DNA of 26,893 nt from NCBI GenBank assembly GCA_003427395.1, contig BFEA01000242.1, positions 1,009,868 to 1,036,760 of the forward strand. The letters run 5' to 3'. The notes below the pieces were generated by a model. The model ran no database searches and was not told the origin of the DNA. It was given only the letters and a program-made list of their open reading frames with translations. Source of the DNA: Chara braunii. Lineage: Eukaryota > Streptophyta > Charophyceae > Charales > Characeae. The position numbers were made by a program, and so were the translations under genes. Shown here piece after piece: positions 1-8,300 of this stretch (position 1 is the stretch's first letter; every line of letters begins with the position of its first letter).

Positions 1-170
1 TGTGTGGGTGTGTGTGGATGGGTGTGTGTGTGTGGCTGTTTGTGGATGGGTGGGTGGGTGCTTGTGTGGGTGCCTGTGTGGGTGCTTGGGTGGGTTGGGC
101 TGCGTGTCGGGTGTGTGTGCAGATGTGTGCTCCTGGTGGTGTGTGTGTGTGTGAGTGCAAGTGTGTCTTG
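1..170. repeat. GT-rich imperfect simple repeat
   Basis: Irregular runs of TGTGTGGG, GGGTGGG and TGTGTG fill this stretch. It is low-complexity DNA with no constant unit, so it is not a canonical telomere array. Open frames across it (Val/Cys/Gly/Trp-rich) are products of the repeat and were not called as genes. Confidence 0.8.
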
Positions 171-487
171 TGTGGATCTGCGTTGTGTGCAATGGCAAGA
201 CCTCCACTGTGCAGCAGTCTCACTTTATCAGTCAAGGGATGCATTACAGGGGCAAGCACGTGCACGATACTCCTGAGTTTCTATTCACACGAGCAACATT
301 TGTCTCATGCCGTCCGAGAAGGGCACATAATTCCGTGTGATACAGTAGGGAGGTGTGCTGAGGTCAATTGAACTCGGGAAAGAACAAACGACAGAGGAGG
401 AAAGCACGAAAAGGGGTAGGGAAAGAAGCAGGGGGGGGAAGAGGGAAGAAGGGACAGCAGAAGAACGAGTGGTAGGATATCCAGCTT
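171..487. other. Unassigned sequence
   Basis: No gene, RNA or repeat is recognised. The right half (about 370-470) is purine-rich and resembles other low-complexity purine tracts in the window. Confidence 0.4.
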
Positions 488-579
488 AGTAGGTTTTTCT
501 AGTAACGGCCGAGCTATAGCGAATCTACTTTTATTCTAGTACGGTCGCTATAGCTCGGCCGTTACTAGAAAAACCTACT
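488..579. repeat. Perfect inverted repeat, 35-bp arms, 22-nt loop
   Basis: Bases 488-522 are an exact reverse complement of 545-579, separated by a 22-nt spacer. The arms run from AGTAGGTTTTTC at the outside to GAGCTATAGCGA at the loop side and contain the short palindromes CGGCCG and GCTATAGC. Such a stem would be very stable as RNA or extruded DNA. It could be a miniature foldback element, a small-RNA-like hairpin or a relic of organelle DNA. No flanking target duplication was identified. Confidence 0.85.
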
Positions 580-763
580 ACTAGAAACTAGTAGTGCAAT
601 CGTATAGAAGTGAGATCGCCGCAATGTGATACACCATTGATTGTGACAAAACGAAAGCCAGAAAGACTGAAGCAAATCTAAATTTGCATCCACAAGAAAA
701 CACAAAACACAAGAAGTCCTCCGGGACATCCGTCGGTAAATTGAGAAATTGAAAAGAAGATAA

Positions 764-943
764 GAGAAAGCAGAAAACACAGGATTTAGAACTTGGCAGA
801 CATCCTTCCTGCGGGAAGAAATCAACGCCACGTACTCGGAGCTCCCGACCATAATGAGGAGGGGCGTGAGTTTTGACTTGGAATGCTCTCGACTTGCCGG
901 TGGACTGATGCTCCCCATAAATGGAAAGGAGCCGGAACCATAA
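764..943 (+). pseudogene. Possible short coding remnant, unknown family
   Basis: One plus-strand frame is open for 59 codons, and its second half reads like ordinary protein of mixed composition (it includes EEINATYSELPTIMRRG and then SFDLECSRLAGGLMLP). It begins after a stop without an obvious initiator and ends at TAA 941-943. It could be an exon remnant of a host gene or a transposon protein. No family was recognised and the length is within what chance allows, so this is a weak call. Confidence 0.2.
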
Positions 944-1084
944 GGCTCTGATTTTAATCAATTAAAATCTCATAAAATAAAAACGAAGCAAACGAAGCAT
1001 ACTTTTCTAGTCGGATGAAGTAGGGCGCTCATGTAGCGGCCCGTATGTTTCGTGAAGTTGTGGCTTGTTGAAGGACATGATTTC

Positions 1085-1735
1085 AGGAGGTACTGGTGGG
1101 GTTCAATCCCACCCGCATGTCATGCGAACATCCCCTCCACCACAAATCCTGGATTGTGGTAGACAAGACAGTGCTCACAGTGAAGCCTGCTCAAGAGCGT
1201 TGCCCTACTACCGAAAACAAGGATCCTGGATATGGGGTTGGACTCAGTCCACCTACCAACAGGCCTCTACCAACAGGCCAAGCTTTAGGTGGTTCATCCC
1301 TTAACTGCTGAATGCGCATCGAGTTTCATGTAGGGTATCAGCAGGAAGCTACAAAAAAGTACGGCCGTACGCCCTAGCCAGGCTCAGTTGCGTGTGGACG
1401 TTTTTATTTTCCGTCCGTGTCGGCCTCTACGAACAGGCCGAGCTTAGGTGGTTCACCGGTTAACTGCTGAATGGGGATTGAGTCTCAATCCTGAACGTGC
1501 AATGGTTCTGGATTACCCAAGGACTGTTAGTTCAAGAATGATATCTCAAGAGCGTTGCGCTACCTCCGAAGACATAATCAAGGGAGTGCTGGGGCGAGGT
1601 CCACCTCCCGGAGCAGGGAATCTTTCCGTGTTGTTCGTGCATTTGGTGAGTGCTGGGGCGAGGTCCATCGTCTTTCTGTTAGAATTGGAACAACACAGAG
1701 ACACCGTTACAAGACAGTGCTCACAGTGAAACCTG
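1085..1735 (+). repeat. Dispersed complex repeat, copy 1
   Basis: Bases 1331-1580 match 6193-6420 at roughly 90% by eye. The match begins at TATCAGCAGGAA and CTACAAAAA, passes through the palindromic TACGGCCGTA, and continues through GGTGGTTCACC and TTAACTGCTGAATG to the GGACTGTTAGTTCAAGAATG block. Parts of the unit (AACTGCTGAATG, CAAGAGCGTTGCCCTAC, CAGTGCTCACAGTGAA) recur at 1169-1320, so the locus holds rearranged partial copies. A B-box-like GGTTCAATCCC lies at 1098-1108. The class is unknown; a SINE-like or composite non-coding repeat is possible. Confidence 0.7.
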
Positions 1736-1861
1736 CATGACTGAGCCAGATTGCCGTGCTGGGGCGAGGTCCATCGTCTATCTGTTAGAATTGGAACAAC
1801 ACAGAGACACCGTTACAAGGCAGTGCTCACAGTGAAACCTGCATGACTGAGCCAGATTGCC
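1650..1861 (+). repeat. 106-bp tandem duplication
   Basis: Bases 1650-1755 and 1756-1861 are nearly identical. Each unit starts GTGCTGGGGCGAGGTCCATC and ends GAGCCAGATTGCC. A third partial GTGCTGGGGCGAGGTCCA begins near 1587, and the same phrase recurs at 6509-6526, so the unit belongs to the dispersed repeat family. Confidence 0.85.
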
Positions 1862-2197
1862 GTCAATTTCTTACTGTGATGAATCACACCAGAAGTAGTG
1901 CTGCATTGACCGTCCACACGCTCCAGGCTTTGAGAAGCAGAGGCAGTTGCGCTGATTTGGGGCTAGCTTTCCTGGGGTGATCGGCCGGGTAGGTACCTCG
2001 CCCGGGGTAGCCTGGGCGTGAAAAGAATCCACCGAATTTTTTTTGTTTTATTGTTTGGTTTACGGGGGTTTGCTGCGCTTGCCGAGTACTGTCCAAATCC
2101 GGCCTCATTTTGTTTTTTCAGGCATATTGGTTACGGTGTGTTGGGGGGAGGGAGAAGAGGGAGGACAATGGCCGCCGGAGGAAGGAGGGAGGAGGGA
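1862..2197. other. Unassigned sequence beside the group II intron domain
   Basis: No gene recognised. The stretch ends in a GA/GGA-rich tract (2139-2197). If the neighbouring domain V still had its domain VI and 3' splice site they would lie here on the minus strand, but the purine-rich tract shows no obvious domain VI hairpin with a bulged A. Confidence 0.35.
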
Positions 2198-2231
2198 GAA
2201 CCGTATGTGCAACTTTCATTGCATACGGCTC
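2198..2231 (-). ncRNA. Group II intron domain V
   Basis: Read on the minus strand, this 34-nt segment folds as a textbook domain V. A 9-bp lower stem (GAGCCGTAT with ATACGGTTC) carries the catalytic AGC triad. It is followed by a 2-nt AC bulge on the 3' side and a 5-bp upper stem (GCAAT with GTTGC) capped by a GAAA tetraloop. Domain V is the active-site element of self-splicing group II introns and is highly conserved in plant organelle and bacterial introns. Here it sits in nuclear-looking repeats, so an organelle-derived insertion is the likeliest source. The rest of the intron was not identified. Confidence 0.88.
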
Positions 2232-2409
2232 TCCAAGTAAATCTTACAAGGCCGTATTCCCCAATTAAGATTCAGAGCTTAGATTGCTAAGACTGAATGC
2301 AGCGAATATGGTCAAACATCTTTGCATGTGTTCTCAGATAAAATAGATTATGCTCAGGCACAAGCATCTCCTCCTTACGGAAGTGCCGGCCGAAGCGTGA
2401 AACTCTGCT

Positions 2410-2660
2410 GAGACAACCTTATCGAGGTTACCATAGGTACTTTCACTGCAAAAGATGCGAAAAAAGCAATTCGTAGAATATTTGACATCGTTCGCTAAAT
2501 TCTGTTGTCAATAAGATTTGCAAATCAGTGGTTCTCTCACGCGAACCGTGCAATGCTCCAGGTGGACCGAACATTGGGTTATAGAAGGTGACATTACGAC
2601 AGCCTGGCGGCTCTTTGATCGTGGAAAGGCCACATCAGGCGCTCCAATTAAAAGAGGAGC
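2410..2660 (+). pseudogene. Degraded group II intron reverse transcriptase fragment (N-terminal part)
   Basis: The plus strand encodes HWVIEGDITT near 2569-2600, matching the conserved (W)xIEGDI segment of group II intron reverse transcriptases, followed by an interrupted FDR. Just upstream, another frame reads TAKDAKKAIRRIFDI and then LLSIRFAN, with a stop between the two blocks, so at least one frameshift and one stop break the gene. In the family, this segment lies in the finger/palm region before the catalytic YADD. It points away from domain V at 2198-2231, so the two are not parts of one collinear intron. A mitochondrial origin is inferred; the match rests mainly on one motif. Confidence 0.5.
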
Positions 2661-2668
2661 AATTTTCG

Positions 2669-2718
2669 ATCAGCAGGAAACCACAAAAAAGTACGGCCGC
2701 TCGCCCTAGTCAGCGACC
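2669..2718 (+). repeat. Dispersed repeat, 5' fragment (copy 3)
   Basis: ATCAGCAGGAAACCACAAAA, then AAGTACGGCCG and CGCCCTAG, match the starts of the copies at 1335 and 6200. The similarity stops near CAGCG. It directly abuts the RT remnant, so the break marks an insertion or rearrangement. Confidence 0.65.
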
Positions 2719-2879
2719 GCCGAGCTGTTTGCGATCCTCACAGACTTTACGCAATGCATCTCACTTTTGTCATTACCCAAAATAAAAAAAGGAGCGCAGT
2801 TTGTGCACAATCAATTGTTTTTGAAATCTTTGATAGCTATTTTTCCAAACCCACCTATAAGAGCAGGCATTACCATAAA

Positions 2880-3120
2880 GAGTAGGATAAGAGGTATGAA
2901 GAGGTAGGAGCAGGACTGTACCGAAGGTAGGAGGTGGTAGAAGCAGAACTCTACCGGAGGTAGGAGGAGGTAGGGGCGGAACTCTGATGAAGAAGAAAGA
3001 AAAAAGAAGAAGAAATAGAGGGCTATGGCATCCCAGAAGGGCTGTAGAACTCTGATGAAGAAGAAAGAAAAAAGAAGAAGAAATAGAGAGCTATGGCGTC
3101 CCAGAAGGGCTGTAAAGAGT
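2880..3120 (+). repeat. Purine-rich tandem repeats, including a 68-bp unit
   Basis: GAGGTAGGAG-type units of about 40 bp (2886-2975) lead into a 68-bp repeat. AACTCTGATGAAGAAG occurs at 2980 and again at 3048, and GGCTATGGC followed by CCCAGAAGGGCTGTA recurs with it. About two and a half copies are present. Confidence 0.75.
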
Positions 3121-4040
3121 AAGAAGAGGACGAAGAAGAAGAAGGGGAGGAGGGAGGGAGTGAGGGAGGGAGGGAGGGAGGGAGGCTATGGAGGGAGCCT
3201 ACAGAGGGAGGACGAGGGGAAAGGGAGACTGATGGAGGGAGGGAGGCTAACGAGGGAGGAGGGGGGGAAGGGAGACTGATGGAGGAGGGGGGGGGGGGGG
3301 AGGGAGGAGGGAGGCTATGGCAGATGGAGCTGAAGCATAATCAAGCATTCCCAAAAAAAAAAAAAGATGATTTGTTGATGAAGCGCTATGGCGGAGGAAG
3401 AAACAGGGGGAGGAAGAAGAGGAGAGCAGCAGCAAAAGGAGGAGAAGAAGAAGAGGCGGCAACAACAAAGAGAAAGAAATAAAGGAACTGATGAAGAACA
3501 AGAACAAATGGAAGAAAAACGACAAAGAAAAAAAGAAAAGAAGACGAAGAAAGAACGAAGAAGAAAAAGAACATGATGACATGGAGGAGGAACAAGAATG
3601 AGACCAAACGAAGAAGAACAAACGAAGACGCAGTAGAGAAGAAGAAGTAGAAGGAAAAAAAAGCTTACCGGAGTTGGCGATGGTGGTGCAGGCAGTTTTC
3701 ATCAGGGGCGAGGAGGATGGTGCGGCTGGACGAGGAGGAAGAAGAATGAGACAAATCGAAGAAGAACAAACAAAGACGGTATAAGAAAAAAAAAAAACTG
3801 AGTTGGCGGTGGCGGCGGAGGCAGTCTTCATCAGGGGTGTGGCTGGACGGCGACGACGGTGGCGCACCGGAGGACAGTAAAGTGATGACGACGATGGCTT
3901 GGCAGGGCGAAGATAATGACGACCACGCGACAACGGTGGGGAAACAACTAACTCACGCGGGGGGGTAGGGCGGGAGGGCGCAGGGCCGCACGGTAAGTCC
4001 CAAGATTCGAATTTGAAATCCTGGGACTCCCGCGCCATCG
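3121..4040. repeat. Long purine-rich (AGA/GGGA) low-complexity tract
   Basis: Almost uninterrupted GAA, GGA and GGGAGG triplets on the plus strand, with a GGGA microsatellite at about 3148-3183 and 3280-3310. A segment of about 130-150 bp is duplicated: GAGTTGGCG, CATCAGGGG and GGCTGGACG at 3667-3735 recur at 3803-3850, and CGAAGAAGAACAAAC occurs at 3608 and 3758. The long Ser/Leu/Phe frame on the other strand is a by-product of this composition. Confidence 0.7.
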
Positions 4041-4306
4041 ATCAACGCAGATCGACGGCCCAGGTCGTAAAACCAAAAACTAGGAAATGGGGTCTATCGG
4101 ACCTAAATATTGGGACGGCCGCCGAAGATTTTTCTTCCCTCTGGGTCTCCAGCCTGCAGCACAAAAAAAAAAAATTGAAGCGATATGGGGCGCGGCGCTG
4201 TGAGGGCCCGGGGGCCTGGCCGAGGGGGTCGCACGGCCGGGCAGCCCGAGCGTCCTTTCGGGCGACCTAGGGTGGCCCGGGCACCTGGGCTTCGATTTGG
4301 GGTGCA
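4041..4306. other. GC-rich unassigned sequence with an internal A-run
   Basis: Contains an A12 run (4163-4174) followed by a GC-rich block of GGCCCGGG, GGCCGGG and GGTGGCCCGGG. No gene is recognised. The block GGTGCATTAAACC at its right edge recurs at 5022-5034, so shared flanking sequence may belong to the neighbouring MITE family. Confidence 0.4.
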
Positions 4307-4450
4307 TTAAACCACCAGCACTCCCACGGTTTTAGGCCGTTAATCCGGTGGCTGAATTGGTGTACTGCGTGGGTCCATAATATCTCCATATGCATGTGTC
4401 AGAACCTCCCCAGAGGGGGTCTAAGACCCCATGAGGTACTGGTGGTGTAA
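4307..4450. mobile_element. TTAA-flanked MITE, copy a
   Basis: The left end TTAAACCACCAGCACT (4307-4322) is inverted at the right end as GGTACTGGTGGTGTAA (4435-4450). The element is about 140 bp and has no coding capacity. The termini match the other members at 5205-5483, 7962-8162, 13907-14080 and 18250-18446. TTAA next to the termini suggests a TTAA-targeting transposase (piggyBac-like) or a TTA/TAA-targeting one; here the right-hand copy reads GTAA. Confidence 0.7.
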
Positions 4451-4466
4451 CATTGTGTACGAGCTC

Positions 4467-4857
4467 GAAAAGCAGATGCTTCGCGTCTGATTCCCACGGG
4501 CTCGTCAGCGGAGTTGCTCTGTCCAAGAAATCACAGGAAACACTTCTTTCGCAAACTCGTTTTGTAATANTGTCCAAGAAATCACAGGAAACACTTCTTT
4601 CGCAAACTCGTTTTGTAATACAATCTCACAAATTCCCCAACCTGAAATCAACGGAACCAAAGCACTGATGAGTCGGTGTACAGCGGAACCTTTGTGAGAT
4701 TTGTATTACAAAACGAGTTTGCGAATGAAGTGTTTCCTGTGGTTTCTTGGACGGAACAACTCTGCTGACGAGCCCGTGGGATTCAGACGCGAAGCGTCTG
4801 CTTTTGGAGCCTTTGCCACACCGACTCGTCAGTGCTTTGGTTCCTGTCGATTTCAGC
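4467..4857. repeat. Large palindromic (foldback) element with short internal hairpins
   Basis: The left arm 4467-4632 is inverted at 4690-4807: TGTCCAAGAAATCACAGGAA at 4571 pairs with TTCCTGTGGTTTCTTGGACG near 4735-4754. A second pair inverts 4643-4680 against about 4815-4857, sharing AACCAAAGCACTGA and GAGTCGGTGT. Both arms contain a small hairpin, GACGCTTCGCGTC or its variant. The left arm also holds an exact 50-bp direct duplication (4520-4569 and 4571-4620) with a lone N at 4570 between copies. No coding capacity is seen. Confidence 0.8.
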
Positions 4858-4898
4858 TCACAGCAAGCACCTCTTTCTTCACCCATATTACTTCATGA

Positions 4899-4962
4899 AT
4901 CAGTCCAAGCAGTAGGAGAAGTAAATGCTAATCAGTCTAAGCAGTAGGAGAAGTAAATGCTT
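4899..4962 (+). repeat. 32-bp tandem duplication
   Basis: ATCAGTCCAAGCAGTAGGAG at 4899 is repeated at 4931 with a single change, followed each time by AAGTAAATGCT. Two copies. Confidence 0.85.
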
Positions 4963-5025
4963 TGTTGACCATCCACTTACTCCGAACTCGAGTCAGCACA
5001 GAGACATGCACTGGTTCAGGGTGCA

Positions 5026-5208
5026 TTAAACCCCACTGGTATGTTTCCCAGCCATGTTTTCAAAGTCGTGGCTTGCGAGGTGCAGCAAATTTTGGGCTCG
5101 GCCACGGGAGCAATATCGATGGTGGCACCAGTCAGAAGGAAGCCTGTGCTGCTGCAATTGATATTAGTGCGCAGCGCGTGTCCAGCCCCGGAGAAACGAG
5201 TGGTTTAA
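5026..5208. mobile_element. TTAA-flanked MITE-like element, copy f
   Basis: Starts TTAAACCCCACT (5026-5037) and ends AGTGGTTTAA (5199-5208), an imperfect inverted pair bounded by TTAA on both sides. It abuts the next element and shares its right TTAA. The interior has no gene. The termini are more diverged than in copies a, b and d. Confidence 0.5.
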
Positions 5209-5483
5209 ATCACCCGTACCTTTCCTGGCCATTTTTAGAGATGTGGCTCGCTAACGGCCTCAAATTTTGGGGCTGGGCTGTAGTTTTGTAAATTTCATCG
5301 GCGGCGGACACTGAAAGTTGCAGTAAGGGGCCTGCGGCCAATGACACGGCGGCCTATTTAATTTCATTTGGTGATCACATCGGGCATGCAACCCGTGCCC
5401 CTGGCCCGGCGGAAACATCCAGGAGGCAGGCAGTGTTGGCCCGTCTGCGGCCGATGACTCGGCGTGGTACTGGTGTTTTTTAA
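5205..5483. mobile_element. TTAA-flanked MITE-like element, copy e
   Basis: TTAAATCACCCGTACC at the left (5205-5220) is inverted at the right as GGTACTGGTGTTTTTTAA (5466-5483). GC-rich interior of about 270 bp without a credible frame. It sits tail to head with copy f and lies between two copies of a direct repeat (4868-4896 and 5511-5539). Confidence 0.6.
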
Positions 5484-5559
5484 CATCTTATTCCCCCACA
5501 TGATTACACCAAGTACCTCTTTCTTCACCCGTTATTACTTAGGTGGAGATCCTCTCCTG

Positions 5560-5655
5560 AATCTCATCAATCCAGCAAGCTGCCGAAGATGAATAAGAAA
5601 TACGAAAAATCTCATCAATCCTGGAAGCTGCTGAAGATGAATTAAAAAACAATGT
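5560..5655 (+). repeat. 48-bp tandem duplication
   Basis: AATCTCATCAATCC, then GAAGATGAAT, occurs at 5560 and again at 5608 with a few substitutions. Two copies. Confidence 0.8.
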
Positions 5656-6192
5656 CAATATAAGAGCTCGAGTATTGAAACAAAACAATACTCTATAGCT
5701 AAGTGGGCGACAGGGTGTATGCGGCTTGCTGAATTGGTTGCTTATTGGCCGTTTGATCTACATCTGGGTGGTCGAGATCGCCTCAAGGTCTTTTATAACT
5801 GTCGGCCCTTCCAAAAAGGCTACGCACTTGTTTTCTGTTCTCCTTAGCCGTGACCGCGAGGGGGATGTTGGAGATTTTTGTGTTGCTATTGAATTTGCTC
5901 CCCATGAGATGCGGCGTTCGGCAGTTTGACTTGTCAACAGGTTTCTCTTTTATTGTTTTTTCTATTGTTTGCCTTTGCTATTGAATGTGCTGCCCCAGAA
6001 AAGAGCCAACAACAATGAAATGATCGCGCTGGAAAATGAATGTCTTGGGCTGTCAGTGGGAAGTCCAAAAAGCATCCTGATGTTTGAATATGAGCCTCGT
6101 AATCTCACTACGTGCTGGAATGCCTCGGAAGGGGTTTGAAGTACGAAGTCATTCTTCACTTCGATTTCTAAGCCAATGCCATACATTGGGAC
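5656..6192. other. Unassigned sequence
   Basis: Two short frames have mixed composition: plus strand 5726-5929 and minus strand 5962-6186. Neither shows a recognisable motif, and they are on opposite strands. A short phrase, TTGCTATTGAATKTGCT, occurs at about 5883 and 5977. No function is proposed. Confidence 0.35.
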
Positions 6193-6540
6193 AAGTAGGT
6201 TATCAGCAGGAAACTACAAAAAGATACGGCCGTACGCCCTAGCCAGGCTCAGTTTCTGTCCGTGTCGGCGTCTACCAACAGGCCGAGCGTAGGTGGTTCA
6301 CCCCTTAACTGCTGAATGGGGATTGAGTTTCAATCCCGAACGTGCAATGGTTCTGGATTACCCAAGGACTGTTAGTTCAAGAATGATATCCCAAGAGCGT
6401 TGCCCTACTACCGAAAACAAGGATATGGGGCCATTTTCCGTCCGTGTCTGTCCAAGGTCCACCTCCCGTAGCAGTGAATCTTTCCGTGTTGTTCGCGCAT
6501 TTGGTAAGTGCTGGGGCGAGGTCCATTGTCTATCTAGGGC
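6193..6540 (+). repeat. Dispersed complex repeat, copy 2
   Basis: Matches 1331-1720 from TATCAGCAGGAA onward: TACGGCCGTACGCCCTAGCC, GGTGGTTCACC, AACGTGCAATGGTTCTGGAT and GGACTGTTAGTTCAAGAATG. It also carries CTACTACCGAAAACAAGGAT, which the first locus has at 1206-1225, so the two loci derive from one longer parent. It ends in GTGCTGGGGCGAGGTCCATT, where the next foldback element begins. Confidence 0.8.
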
Positions 6541-6657
6541 ACTGGGGGCCCAGGTTTAGACGTCAAAACCTACGTAGCTGAGCAGTTTAGTCGGTAGGGT
6601 GACGAGTTTAATCTGGGGCCCTGGGGGCCCAGGTTTGAACGTCAAAACCTACGTAGC
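6535..6657 (+). repeat. 79-bp tandem duplication of a foldback terminus
   Basis: CTGGGGGCCCAGGTTT at 6542 recurs at 6621, each time followed by ACGTCAAAACCTACGTAGC. The outer copy is an extra partial terminus of the element at 6613-6996. Confidence 0.8.
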
Positions 6658-6996
6658 ACCGTGTTCGCGTTCAGAGGCGAACGCGAACAAGAACCCAAAA
6701 CCCTCCGAACGCGAACATAAAAAAAAAAAAAAAAAAAAAAGTTCTCAGAAAAATCTAAAAATATATATATGTAATGTAAAATAACAATACAAGCAACTTT
6801 TGCCTCGGAGTCATGTTCAAATTCGTAGCCAATCACGAGTTAAAAATCAAAAACCGAATTTTTTTTTTTTTTTTTTTTTTATTACGAAAACAAATTATGT
6901 TTGCCCGAACATGTTCGCGAGCTGTTCGTGCTAACATGAAGGGACGCGAACACGTTCGCCGTGCTACGCAGGTTGAAACCAAACGGGCTCCGGGCC
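6613..6996. mobile_element. Foldback transposon-like element
   Basis: The left terminus (6613-6672) runs from GGGCCC through AGGTTTGAACG and CCTACGTAGCAC to GTGTTCGCGTTC. It is inverted at the right (6944-6996) as GACGCGAACACG, CGTGCTACGCAGGTT and CGGGCCC. A smaller hairpin, GTTCGCGTTC with GAACGCGAAC, lies at 6663-6688. The middle is a run of A (from 6719) and a run of T (about 6860-6880), themselves complementary. About 380 bp with no coding capacity. Confidence 0.75.
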
Positions 6997-7150
6997 CAAG
7001 AGTGTGCCTTTTTTTTGTTTTGTTTTTTTTATTTAAGAGGGTCATTCTTTGTTCCTCCATTTGAGCTTGTTATGGTAGAAAGGCAATGGTAAGGCTTGGG
7101 GGGTGGTAGGAAGGATGGAAGGTCATTACTCAGGGATACGATAGATACTG

Positions 7151-7153
<3 letters not shown>

Positions 7154-7197
<44 letters not shown>
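7154..7197. repeat. (GA)n microsatellite
   Basis: About 22 uninterrupted GA dinucleotides. Confidence 0.95.
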
Positions 7198-7200
<3 letters not shown>

Positions 7201-7399
7201 AGGAGGAAGTTGATGGAGAATGAAATGTTGTGCAACTGGGGTGAGACCCGTTGGCCTATAAACGCCAGATGGCATGAAATGGTCGTTGCCCCCGAAATGG
7301 ACGACAATTGAAACCGGATTGTCTCCTCGCATGTACAAGGGGGGGAGAAAAACAAATTTTAACAATTGGAACAAATTGCTTGACAATAATCCTTGTCAC

Positions 7400-7961
7400 A
7401 ACAGTTGCAGGGTGTGTGTCAATGGTAGCCTAAAAAAATAGATTTAAGAAAAAAAAACAAATTTTGTATATTGTGGTCAGCACACCAGCATATAGCAGAG
7501 GGATATCCGAGACATTATGTTTTTTAATAAATAAGTAAACATAAAGAAAATTAGTTGAAATGTTAATTGATTTTGATAGGGATGTATAACTATATTGATT
7601 GGTTGTTATTGGACATTTAAAAAATCAGTCACCGTGTTGTAGCATGATGCTACTATCCTGTCCAAGTTGATGGTTTTTCAGCCTATTCTTTATTGTTATT
7701 ATTATATTATATTGATTTTATTTATATGAATCAAAGAAATTATACAACAATAGACAATATTAATAGAAATATCATATATATATATATAATAGAAATATAT
7801 ATATTATATTGTATAGACATATATTGTAAAATCTATGTTCAAATATATTGAATATATGCTTTGATATCTCTAAATAATAGTTACGAAAGCTGTTACATTA
7901 AGTTCATCCTTGACCAAGTTTATCGGCTATTGGATATATTGGTGAATTAGGGAAAAAACAC
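7400..7961. other. AT-rich non-coding sequence
   Basis: Very AT-rich, with a TA/TATAT microsatellite near 7772-7800 and ATATT tracts to 7860. The base composition is unlike the GC-rich neighbours and would suit intergenic organelle DNA, but no gene is recognised. Confidence 0.5.
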
Positions 7962-8162
7962 TTAAACCACCAGCACTTGGCCGAGCTATTAGCTGCGGTG
8001 CTTTCCCGTTAATGCGCCGCGGCTCTAGGGCTTCGGGGTAGCGGACCATAATGGATGGAAGCGCCAGCCAAAAAACAATTGACCCGGCACTTCGGCAAAA
8101 ATTGCCGCGCAGGGGCATTCCGGGCTCGGCATTGATAGTTGGGCCAAGTACTGGTGATTTAA
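7962..8162. mobile_element. TTAA-flanked MITE, copy b
   Basis: TTAA at 7962-7965 and 8159-8162 bracket an element of 193 bp whose left end ACCACCAGCACTTGGCC is inverted at the right as GGCCAAGTACTGGTGAT. Its reverse complement aligns along its length with the element at 18250-18446: GGCTGGCGCTTCCA, CCATT, GGTCCG and TACCCCGAAG are shared. That proves a dispersed family rather than a chance hairpin. Confidence 0.85.
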
Positions 8163-8300
8163 ATGATAAATCTCTTTTGTGAAAGTCTAGTAATCGTAAT
8201 AACCAACGATCGAGTTGTTCTCTTTGAAGAGTGAAATCTATATTATGGAGGTGAATCTCTCGAAAAACATACAATCTTTGGTAAACATTTTCTTCAATAG
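8163..8300. other. AT-rich leader of the tRNA-like gene
   Basis: AT-rich, organelle-like composition, no gene recognised. It lies between the MITE and the tRNA. Confidence 0.35.

Noticed and set aside
1-170. Possible telomere repeat
   Set aside because: GT-rich, but no constant TTTAGGG, TTAGGG or similar unit is present.
3247-4038. 263-residue minus-strand open frame rich in Ser, Leu, Phe and Pro
   Set aside because: It is the complement of a GA-rich low-complexity tract; no domain or normal composition is visible.
4663-4695. Hammerhead-ribozyme-like CTGATGAGTCGG followed by GCGGAAC
   Set aside because: The conserved GAAA after stem II is missing and no proper cleavage-site arrangement could be drawn; the opposite-strand copy has CTGACGAG.
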